Assembly (NCBI GenBank): GCA_009780135.1 | Contig: WRAP01000001.1 | Span: 248,001-312,000 of the forward strand | Length of the DNA: 64,000 bases | Reading direction: 5' to 3' | Origin: Bacillota bacterium | GTDB taxonomy: Bacteria > Bacillota > Clostridia > Christensenellales > Pumilibacteraceae | Shown: positions 1-6,805 of the stretch, one piece after another | How the letters are laid out: each line of letters opens with the position of its first letter | Position numbering within the stretch: position 1 is the stretch's first letter | Translations under genes and position numbers: made by a program | Notes under the pieces: model-generated | The model's input: the letters and a program-made list of their open reading frames with translations, nothing else | Databases searched by the model: none | What the model was told of the DNA's origin: nothing

Positions 1-615
1 TAAAATTTGATTGATAGGGGATAGCATTAGCCCATTAGAAGCAATCTCTCTAAACTGTTTTTCATCTTTGGCGATTCCACCGCCTGCTCCGCCCATAGTG
101 AAAGCAGGGCGAATAATAACAGGAAAGCCTAAGCGTTTAGCAATGATAACAGCGTCTTCTAAATCAGTCGTAACAGCACTCGGCACGCAAGGCTGACCAA
201 TAGATAACATAGTATCCTTAAATATTTGTCTATCTTCAGCTCGGTCAATAGTCTCTGGCAGAGAGCCAAGCAACTTAACATCGTATTTATCTAGAAATCC
301 GCTTTTAGCTAACTGCATACTTAGCGTTAGTCCTGTTTGACCGCCTAGTCCCGATAAAATACTATCAGGTCGCTCTTTTTTAATAACTCTTTTAACTGTT
401 TCTAGCGTAAGTGGCTCTATGTAAATTATGTCCGCAATATTATTATCGGTCATAATAGTGGCAGGATTAGAGTTTATAAGTACAATCTCTATACCCTCTT
501 GCTTAAGCACTCTACACGCTTGCGTGCCTGCGTAGTCAAATTCGGCCGCTTGTCCGATTACTATAGGTCCTGAGCCTATAACTAATACTTTTTTAATGTT
601 TTTATTTAATGGCAT
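1..615 (-). CDS. carB: Carbamoyl-phosphate synthase large subunit, N-terminal 205 residues (runs off left edge)
   Basis: The ORF track omits this gene because its stop lies outside the window. Reading the minus strand from the ATG at 615 gives '[20 protein letters not shown]' followed by '[15 protein letters not shown]', the textbook start of CarB, and an ATP-grasp glycine loop '[15 protein letters not shown]' further on. The large subunit makes carbamoyl phosphate from bicarbonate, ATP and ammonia for pyrimidine and arginine synthesis. It follows carA after about 70 nt, so the two are probably co-transcribed. Only the first part of the first ATP-grasp half is visible. Confidence 0.95.
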   Translation of the reverse strand, partial: MPLNKNIKKVLVIGSGPIVIGQAAEFDYAGTQACRVLKQEGIEIVLINSNPATIMTDNNIADIIYIEPLTLETVKRVIKKERPDSILSGLGGQTGLTLSMQLAKSGFLDKYDVKLLGSLPETIDRAEDRQIFKDTMLSIGQPCVPSAVTTDLEDAVIIAKRLGFPVIIRPAFTMGGAGGGIAKDEKQFREIASNGLMLSPINQIL

Positions 616-685
616 TTTTTTCACTATGAAAACCTATTTTTAATAATAGCATTTTCGTCAAACTAGCTATTCTTTATATTTGTAA

Positions 686-1816
686 CTAGTTTTTAGCCTC
701 CTTGTGTATTGAAATTCTATCTAAAAATCTATCGAACAGGTAAGTTGTATCTAATGAACCGCCTCTAGCCGGCTGAAATTGTACTGAGAATGAAACCCCA
801 TAATCTAAGCCCTCACAAGTGCTGTCGTTTACATTTATAAATGATGATTTATCTGTTACAACCGTATAGCCGTGATTTTGATTAGTTAAGTATAGCTTGC
901 CAGTAGTCACTTCTTTTACAGACTGACAGCCACGATGACCGAACTTCAGTTTTTTAATTTTATATCCCTTAGCAAGTGCCATAAGTTGATGTCCTAAGCA
1001 AACTCCAAACATAGGAATGTTAGTTTCAAATAATTTTTTAATTAGCTCCACAATTGGCAAGTTGCATTTTTCGCTTGGGTCACCGGGACCATTACTAAGC
1101 ATAATTCCATCGGGATTATAAGCTAAAATATCCTCTAACTTAACATCAACTCCAAATGATTTAATACTGCAACCTCTGGCGATAAGAGCATTAGCAAGCC
1201 CTGCTTTAGAGCCAAAATCAAGTAGAGCAATGCGGTAATTAACGGGATTATCTATGTGTTTTTGCTCCATTTTAAGTGCTAACGGCTCTACTACACTAGG
1301 TATGTCAGATATACCTAGCTTAGAAACGCTAGGAACAGCATTAGCTAAAACATAGCTTTTAGCTTCCTTTTTATCGGCATCAGTGGGTGGTTTAGTGATA
1401 ATTTTACCGTTCATAACACCTGCGTCTCTAATAATCTTAGTAAGCATTCTAGTATCTATACCGCAAATTCCAACAATATTTTGTTTTTTCAAAAATTCAT
1501 CTAAGCCATACTGGCATCTAAAATTAGATGGGTTTTCGCAAAGATGCTTTACTATGTAGCCTTTAGCAGAGATAGTATCTCTTTCAAAATCCGCTTCTAT
1601 TGTGCCGTAGTTGCCGATAAGCGGAAATGTTTGGCAAATAATCTGGCCATAAAAATTAGGATCGGTAAGCGTTTCGAGATAACTACCCATACCGGTAGTA
1701 AAGACAATTTCGCCGGTAATTTCACCGATTGCACCAAATGCTTGTCCTTCAAAAACTGTTCCGTTTTCGAGAAGAAGGTATGCTTTTTGTTTTTTTTCTT
1801 TTTTTTGTTGTTCCAT
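686..1816 (-). CDS. carA: Carbamoyl-phosphate synthase small (glutaminase) subunit, with altered catalytic triad
   Basis: The 376-residue length and domain order fit CarA: an N-terminal CPSase_sm domain with 'GMGSYLETLTDP', then a class I glutamine amidotransferase domain with 'SNGPGDPS', the nucleophile Cys273 in 'FGVCLGHQLMA' and 'NQNHGY'. The start ATG has AAGGAG six bases upstream. The subunit normally releases ammonia from glutamine for CarB. Here the expected C-terminal HPE (His and Glu of the triad) reads 'SVQFQPARGGSLDT', so His is replaced by Gln and Glu is gone (Q348-P349-A350). The rest of the fold is intact, so this is either a glutaminase-dead subunit or a local sequence error. 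The leader carries a possible attenuator. Confidence 0.95.
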   Translation of the reverse strand: MEQQKKEKKQKAYLLLENGTVFEGQAFGAIGEITGEIVFTTGMGSYLETLTDPNFYGQIICQTFPLIGNYGTIEADFERDTISAKGYIVKHLCENPSNFRCQYGLDEFLKKQNIVGICGIDTRMLTKIIRDAGVMNGKIITKPPTDADKKEAKSYVLANAVPSVSKLGISDIPSVVEPLALKMEQKHIDNPVNYRIALLDFGSKAGLANALIARGCSIKSFGVDVKLEDILAYNPDGIMLSNGPGDPSEKCNLPIVELIKKLFETNIPMFGVCLGHQLMALAKGYKIKKLKFGHRGCQSVKEVTTGKLYLTNQNHGYTVVTDKSSFINVNDSTCEGLDYGVSFSVQFQPARGGSLDTTYLFDRFLDRISIHKEAKN

Positions 1817-1888
1817 TTTTGCTCCTTATGTTTATGGGGTTATATTTTGAGTATTCTTTTGTTGGATTATTGTAAAGGTAAAAAGAAT

Positions 1889-1929
1889 AAAAAAAACGGT
1901 CGTCAATTCCCAAAAGGAAAAGTCAACCG
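1889..1929 (-). terminator. Candidate intrinsic terminator/attenuator in the carA leader
   Basis: In the carA direction an imperfect stem (CGGTTGAC...GACGACCG extended by TTCC/GGAA, loop of about five bases) is followed directly by a run of eight T. It lies about 75 nt before the carA start. Pyrimidine operons of Firmicutes are often controlled by leader attenuation, but I see no clear PyrR-binding anti-antiterminator, so the regulatory role is inference. Confidence 0.45.
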
Positions 1930-1952
1930 CTAAAATAATAAATAAAATATTG

Positions 1953-2048
1953 AAGTATGGCACTTTGTGTGTGCCTTAATTGAGTTTGTGTTTGAAGTTT
2001 TATCTAAGCATTTTATCATAAAAGTATGGCAAGTGTCCTAAGCCTTAA
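1953..2048 (-). promoter_or_regulatory. Two copies of a 27-bp bipartite motif upstream of carA
   Basis: On the plus strand AAGTATGGCA-N10-GCCTTAA occurs at 1953-1979 and again at 2022-2048, with exactly the same ten-base gap and all 17 flanking bases identical. The first copy also forms a GGCAC/GTGCC hairpin. The copies are 69 bp apart in the roughly 320-bp gap between divergent carA and the 2137 gene. They may be paired operators or RNA elements for carA; the regulator is unknown. Confidence 0.4.
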
Positions 2049-2098
2049 GTAGTCTATAATATCTTAAAAAGAGTGTCAACTAAAATTGTATAAAAAGG

Positions 2099-2127
2099 TT
2101 GACTTTTTTTTTGAGTATTGATAAACT
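2099..2127 (+). promoter_or_regulatory. Sigma-A-like promoter for the queuosine operon
   Basis: TTGACT, 17-bp spacer, TAAACT. The -10 box ends nine bases before the GTG at 2137, so the transcript would begin almost at the start codon. Confidence 0.45.
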
Positions 2128-2136
2128 GATTTTGTC

Positions 2137-2694
2137 GTGGGCAGTAACTATAATCTTAATAATAATCAACCTAAAGAGACATATGTACTAAGTTTAGCTC
2201 CTGGTGAAATTGCCGTGCGCTCGTCTTCTCTTAAATTCCGTAGCATTTCTAATGCTATAGGGATTTTGCTTTGTGCTATAGCGTCAGTGATATTTGGTAT
2301 TATGCAAAACGAGCGATGGGAGATTTGGGTTGCCGCCTGTGTAACCCTTGGGGCTTATAGCTTAGGAATGTGCTTATATAACCTCTATATGCTATCAATT
2401 TTGCCTCCTTTACGCATAAAACAAAATGAAGGGAACAACACTCTAACGCTATTTATTACAAAAAAAGAATCAGTTACAATAAATCCAAGCGATATTCAAG
2501 ATGTAATGGAAAAACCAGGCAATCTCTTTTTAGCAGGTCGACCTTTTAGAGACGACGGTAACATCAACATAATGGCAGATGGTAAAATTTACAATTTAAG
2601 ACATATTCATCAATCAAAAGGAGTATTCAATCAATTACTAAGTATCAAGAAAGTGGCAAAGCTGCCAAAAGTGTTTGATGCAGATGAAAATTAA
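2137..2694 (+). CDS. Membrane protein with two transmembrane helices and a PH-like cytoplasmic tail, unknown function
   Basis: The 185-residue product has an N-terminal 'SLAPGEIAVRSSSLKFRS' segment, two adjacent hydrophobic helices (about residues 40-55 and 65-90) and a polar C-terminal half rich in beta-strand pattern. This order resembles bacterial PH-domain (YdbT/YcdB-like) membrane proteins, but the match is by eye only. The start is GTG with no Shine-Dalgarno and a promoter -10 box nine bases away; no in-frame ATG occurs until within the first helix, so GTG is the most plausible start. It is the first gene of the run that contains queF, queC and queD and ends six bases before the cupin gene. 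No link to queuosine synthesis can be shown. Confidence 0.7.
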   Translation: MGSNYNLNNNQPKETYVLSLAPGEIAVRSSSLKFRSISNAIGILLCAIASVIFGIMQNERWEIWVAACVTLGAYSLGMCLYNLYMLSILPPLRIKQNEGNNTLTLFITKKESVTINPSDIQDVMEKPGNLFLAGRPFRDDGNINIMADGKIYNLRHIHQSKGVFNQLLSIKKVAKLPKVFDADEN

Positions 2695-2699
2695 AAATT

Positions 2700-2963
2700 A
2701 TGGAAATAATAGTAAGAAAAGCAACAGAAGAAGAAAAAGAATTATATTCTAAGTATTCAACTTGGAACTGCAAAGTTAGCGAATTCAACTGGACTTATAA
2801 TGATAGAGAAACCTGTGTTTTACTAGAGGGCGAGGTTAGGGTAGCTTATGGCGATAGCCAAAGCGTAACATTTGCCGATGGTGATTTTGTAGATTTTCCA
2901 AAAGGTCTATCATGTCGTTGGTTTGTAACAAAACCCGTTAAAAAGCACTATTGCTTTCATTAA
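2700..2963 (+). CDS. Small cupin-domain protein
   Basis: This 87-residue protein is a single small cupin barrel. It shows the strand-turn pattern of DUF861/EutQ-like cupins: '[14 protein letters not shown]', then '[17 protein letters not shown]'. The usual metal-binding histidines are not evident, as in many of these short cupins, so a sugar or ligand-binding role is as likely as catalysis. It lies five bases after the upstream gene and five before queF. Both this gene and queF are preceded by the same ATTAAAAATT before ATG and lack a Shine-Dalgarno sequence. Confidence 0.75.
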   Translation: MEIIVRKATEEEKELYSKYSTWNCKVSEFNWTYNDRETCVLLEGEVRVAYGDSQSVTFADGDFVDFPKGLSCRWFVTKPVKKHYCFH

Positions 2964-2968
2964 AAATT

Positions 2969-3430
2969 ATGCCAAGAAATACGCAAGAACTTAAAAACAT
3001 TACTCACTTAGGTAATAATAAAACTGATTACCTAAATACATATAGCCCAAATGTGCTAGAGGCTTTTTGTAATAAATACGAAGAAAATGATTATATGGTG
3101 GAATTGCTTTGTACCGAATTTACTTCGCTTTGTCCAAAAACAGGTCAACCCGATTTTGCTACAATAGAAATTCGGTACATTCCAGATAAGCTATTGGTTG
3201 AAAGCAAAAGTCTAAAGCTGTATTTATTCAGCTTTAGAAATCACGGTGATTTTCATGAGGACTGTATAAATATAATTTCTAAAGATTTAGTAAAGTTACT
3301 TAGCCCTAAATATATTGAAGTTGTTGGCAAGTTTGTTCCTCGTGGCGGTATCGCTATCTACCCCAGAGCTAATTGGGCAAAAAGTGGGAGTATATATGAT
3401 GGCGATTTTGCAAGACAGCGATTATTTTAA
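2969..3430 (+). CDS. queF: NADPH-dependent 7-cyano-7-deazaguanine (preQ0) reductase QueF
   Basis: QueF reduces the nitrile of preQ0 to the aminomethyl group of preQ1, the base inserted into tRNA on the way to queuosine. The short type I form (153 residues from ATG 2969) is recognised by '[11 protein letters not shown]', containing the thioimide-forming Cys and the catalytic Asp, the QueF signature '[21 protein letters not shown]' region and the C-terminal '[11 protein letters not shown]'. The track start (TTG 2951) overlaps the cupin gene; the ATG at 2969 gives the normal family length. queC and queD lie 2 kb downstream in the same direction. Confidence 0.95.
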   Translation: MPRNTQELKNITHLGNNKTDYLNTYSPNVLEAFCNKYEENDYMVELLCTEFTSLCPKTGQPDFATIEIRYIPDKLLVESKSLKLYLFSFRNHGDFHEDCINIISKDLVKLLSPKYIEVVGKFVPRGGIAIYPRANWAKSGSIYDGDFARQRLF

Positions 3431-3492
3431 GTAGGGATATACATCGGGCGGTTCCGCTCAGGTAACAGGATGTCGTTCTAATAGGAAATTTC

Positions 3493-5544
3493 ATGAACAA
3501 AAAAAACATTTTCAAAAAAAGTATAACATTTATTTTAGCAATAATTTTTATGTTTGCTATTAGCAATCCCGTTGTCGGCTGTAGCATCAGCAGCTTCAAT
3601 AGCAGAGTGCCTAGCGAAATGTTCCGTGTTGAGAGGGTTGAGTATAAGTTTGATAATGGTCAGACAGTTACTCTATTGCCAAATTCTTCAGTGGCAACGG
3701 CAGAAGCTTTACTTTTCCGTGGTTTGTTTTTTTATTTTAGTGATGGCATTATGTTAGAGTTTGCCCCAGGTAGTCCTATTGGCATAAGCCCATTTACTAT
3801 GTATGGAAGTTACATCGTTGCCGAAGCTGCCATTAACACGCTACAAATTGCAGATGGAGAAATATTTTCATTTTGCATTAGATTTGAGGGTGGCAATGTG
3901 GTGGTTAGAGCAGAAGGGGAGGTGTTAGTCGGGTGGCGAGATGTTTTAGGATTTAATGTAACAATGTACTTTATGCCGTATATGTATAGTGGAGAATATG
4001 TAAGTTCGGAATTCCTAAAGGCTAAAAAAAATAGTAGATTGATGCGTTTGCCCTGTAACTATTTTAGAAGCTATAAAGTGCGGATACCGGAACTTGGAGT
4101 AAGTTCTATAATAAATAGAAATACTATGCCAAGACCTCCTGATGCCTACTTAGAATTTTATGGAGATTATATAAAAACTGTAACTAGCATTCCTAATAAT
4201 TTTACAAGTCCTAATTTATTTAGTAGATCTATAGAAAAAATTCCATTTAGACAAGAGGGCAGTTTTTTTCACTTAGATATTGAAAACTCTTTTGTGGATG
4301 TTTTTAGAAGAAACAATTATTTTACTCCGCCTACTTTTGATGTGTTAAATATATTAAATTTAACACAAATAACGGATTTAGTAGAGGACGCAGTTATTTT
4401 TGCATATAAGTATAATAATTTTGTTGTTGCTGCTATGCAGTTTAATGATATAACGATTTTGAATTACTTTAGGCAGGCTTGCAAGTTTTATAGAAATACT
4501 GCTTGGTATGGTCAGTGCGGTTGCTCGCTTGGAGTACAACCCATAATCGTTGATGACCCATATGGCTTAACTCGTTTTAACTTAGGTACGTTTTATCAAC
4601 TGGAATTCGATAGTTTTTCAGATTCCATTGTTGCCTTGCGTTACAAGTCTGTCGATATTTATAATACTAACTTCAACCACCTTTACAGAATTGAGTTAGA
4701 AAGTTTGTCTAACAGAATTTCCGTATATGATGGGCGGTTGTTTATAGCATTAGCAAATCCTAACCGCATTGAAGTTTTTGATTTAAGCAATTTTGCTTAT
4801 AAAAATACTATAGAAGTGCAAGTCATAATAAGTGATTTTGTTGTAGACGGTAACATTTTAACTTATATTGGGTTTAGGCAAAGACAGCATAGAGAAGTAT
4901 TACTGATGGTAAACCTTGAAAACAATCGATATTTTGATGAGCTTAATAATAGAGGTTTGTTGGGCGATGAGCACAGTAGCACATTCAAGGGGAGATTAAC
5001 CTTAAATCGAAATCAAAATATAATATATGTTTCTATGGCTAATAGGATATTTTATATTTGTTCTAAAACAGGAGAAATTTTGCATGATTACATAGTTTTT
5101 CCCACTAGAGATGTTGTGTTGAGTGGGCAGGGCGAGCGAGCGTTGTTTGATGGCGAATTTGTTCACTTTTACGATAGAGTATTTTTAGAAGATAGCGTAG
5201 AGATTATATCTTATAATCGATTAAGCAGAAATTATAGCCCGCATCCATATTTCGTTCCATTTCAAACAATTTTAGTTACAGATACAGTAGACATAGTGCA
5301 AGGAAAAAACGAACTTATGGCGATTTACGATAGAGAATTAGGAGAGTTTGTAGAGGTTTTTTCGTTTGTATCTGGTCCGATAGTTGTTTTGCTTAGTCCG
5401 TCAACAACTGATCCTAGCCTTTCAGCATTTAATCCTAGATGGTGGCGCGGAAAAATCAACTCAGTTGGAGCTATCTCATTAGACGAAAACAGATTTATGC
5501 TTATAGATCGTAATATGCGTCAAGTTGCGATAATGGAACTATAA
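3493..5544 (+). CDS. Large secreted lipoprotein of unknown function inside the queuosine operon
   Basis: The 683-residue protein begins with a lipoprotein signal: a KK-rich start, a hydrophobic core and a lipobox 'NPVVGC' with Cys30 as the predicted lipidated residue. The mature part has no motif I recognise. Its C-terminal 300 residues alternate short hydrophobic strands and turns ('RISVYDGRLFIALANP', 'NQNIIYVSMANRIFYICS'), a pattern seen in beta-propellers, so it may be a WD-like extracellular binding protein. AGGAAA precedes the ATG. The stop is two bases before the queC start, so the gene appears co-transcribed with queF and queC, an unexpected place for a surface protein. Confidence 0.8.
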   Translation: MNKKNIFKKSITFILAIIFMFAISNPVVGCSISSFNSRVPSEMFRVERVEYKFDNGQTVTLLPNSSVATAEALLFRGLFFYFSDGIMLEFAPGSPIGISPFTMYGSYIVAEAAINTLQIADGEIFSFCIRFEGGNVVVRAEGEVLVGWRDVLGFNVTMYFMPYMYSGEYVSSEFLKAKKNSRLMRLPCNYFRSYKVRIPELGVSSIINRNTMPRPPDAYLEFYGDYIKTVTSIPNNFTSPNLFSRSIEKIPFRQEGSFFHLDIENSFVDVFRRNNYFTPPTFDVLNILNLTQITDLVEDAVIFAYKYNNFVVAAMQFNDITILNYFRQACKFYRNTAWYGQCGCSLGVQPIIVDDPYGLTRFNLGTFYQLEFDSFSDSIVALRYKSVDIYNTNFNHLYRIELESLSNRISVYDGRLFIALANPNRIEVFDLSNFAYKNTIEVQVIISDFVVDGNILTYIGFRQRQHREVLLMVNLENNRYFDELNNRGLLGDEHSSTFKGRLTLNRNQNIIYVSMANRIFYICSKTGEILHDYIVFPTRDVVLSGQGERALFDGEFVHFYDRVFLEDSVEIISYNRLSRNYSPHPYFVPFQTILVTDTVDIVQGKNELMAIYDRELGEFVEVFSFVSGPIVVLLSPSTTDPSLSAFNPRWWRGKINSVGAISLDENRFMLIDRNMRQVAIMEL

Positions 5545-5546
5545 TA

Positions 5547-6230
5547 ATGAAAAGTGAAAACATAAAAAACTCAAAAGCTGCTGTTGTTTTATTAAGCGGG
5601 GGGCAGGATAGTACGACTTGTCTTTATTGGGCAAAGCAAAGGTTTGATACCGTTTTGGCGATTGGTTTTGATTATAATCAGCGACATAAATTAGAGTTAG
5701 AGCAAGCAAAACTTATCGCAAAAGAAGCAAATGTCGAGCTATGTCTAATGGAATTGCCTATCCTGTCAGACATAACAAAAAATGCGCTTGTAAATTGCAA
5801 TATTTCTGTTGAGACTTATAACGAAAATCAATTTCAAAAATCTCCCCCTAATACAGAGGTTGTAGGTCGAAATATGTTATTTTTAACTTATGCCGCTATT
5901 TATGCTAAACAGTACAGCATAGAAAATATTGTTACGGGAGTTAGTCAAACTGATTTTTCAGGTTATCCAGACTGTAGGGAAGCGTTTATTTTAAGTTTAG
6001 AAAAAACTCTAACTTTGAGTATGGATTATCCATATAAAATCCACACACCACTAATGCACATCAATAAGGCGCAAGCTTGGGAGCTAGCGGACAAATTAGG
6101 AATTTTGAATATAATTAAAAATAAAACACTAACTTGCTATAACGGAATAATAGGAGATGGTTGCACAGCTTGTCCCGCCTGTGCTTTGCGAAAGCGAGGT
6201 TACGAAGAATTTATAAAAAGGAAAATATAA
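5547..6230 (+). CDS. queC: 7-cyano-7-deazaguanine synthase QueC
   Basis: QueC uses ATP and ammonia to turn 7-carboxy-7-deazaguanine into preQ0. The 227-residue protein shows the N-type PP-loop 'LLSGGQDSTTCLYWA', 'VVGRNMLFLTYAA', 'GVSQTDFSGYPDCR' and the zinc-binding C-terminal cysteines in 'GCTACPACALRKRG' plus an upstream Cys. Length matches the family. It starts two bases after the preceding lipoprotein gene without a Shine-Dalgarno sequence and ends one base before queD. Confidence 0.97.
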   Translation: MKSENIKNSKAAVVLLSGGQDSTTCLYWAKQRFDTVLAIGFDYNQRHKLELEQAKLIAKEANVELCLMELPILSDITKNALVNCNISVETYNENQFQKSPPNTEVVGRNMLFLTYAAIYAKQYSIENIVTGVSQTDFSGYPDCREAFILSLEKTLTLSMDYPYKIHTPLMHINKAQAWELADKLGILNIIKNKTLTCYNGIIGDGCTACPACALRKRGYEEFIKRKI

Positions 6231-6231
6231 A

Positions 6232-6564
6232 ATGTACGAAATTAAAAAAAGAATAGAAATTTGTTCGGCTCATAAGTTAAAGTTAGATTATCCATCTAAA
6301 TGTAGCAATATGCACGGACATAATTGGAAAATAGATGTGTTTTTAAGATCTGAAAAACTTAATGAAAACGGTATGATTATCGACTTCGACCATATTGCCC
6401 AAAAACTAATTGATAAATTGGACCATAAAATACTAAATGATGTTTTAGATTTTAATCCAACAGCTGAAAATCTAGCAAAATTTGTATGCGACTTTTTTGC
6501 TCCGTACTGCTATAAAGTAATAATAGAAGAATGTGAAGGTAATATGGCAAGCTATAGCAAATAA
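6232..6564 (+). CDS. queD: 6-carboxy-5,6,7,8-tetrahydropterin synthase QueD
   Basis: QueD converts dihydroneopterin triphosphate to carboxytetrahydropterin, the second step to preQ0. The 110-residue protein contains the zinc-binding histidines in 'SAHKL' and 'CSNMHGHNW' (with the catalytic Cys), 'LDHKILND' and the C-terminal 'IIEECEGNMASY'. AAGGA precedes its ATG. It closes the operon with queF and queC. The intervening enzyme QueE, needed between QueD and QueC, is not found in this window. Confidence 0.97.
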   Translation: MYEIKKRIEICSAHKLKLDYPSKCSNMHGHNWKIDVFLRSEKLNENGMIIDFDHIAQKLIDKLDHKILNDVLDFNPTAENLAKFVCDFFAPYCYKVIIEECEGNMASYSK

Positions 6565-6616
6565 TATAAATAATTTTCTTGAGTAAAGTTATGTGTTGAA
6601 AAGCAAGCTGATAAGA

Positions 6617-6657
6617 CAAAAGAGAATAATTTTGCGAATGCAAAAGAGAATAATTTT
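6617..6657 (+). repeat. 17-bp direct repeat downstream of queD
   Basis: CAAAAGAGAATAATTTT occurs at 6617-6633 and 6641-6657, separated by seven bases and followed by a T-rich tract. The 6565-6805 gap otherwise contains only AT-rich sequence and no convincing gene. Confidence 0.6.
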
Positions 6658-6805
6658 TCTTTTTTTTGTTTTTTAAGATTTCGTTTGACGTTTTTTTTAT
6701 TATAGTCCATAATTGATTTTCGGGTGGGATAAAAGTCTATATTTTATATTAAATAATTATTAACTTTTGCATTTATCACCCATAAAAAAGAGGATTTAAT
6801 AAAAA

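Noticed and set aside
1544-1933. 129-residue plus-strand ORF over the carA start
   Set aside because: Antisense to carA and its T-rich leader; composition is low-complexity phenylalanine.
2050-2136. preQ1 riboswitch before the queuosine operon
   Set aside because: No H-type pseudoknot-like sequence; the likely promoter is immediately next to the GTG start.
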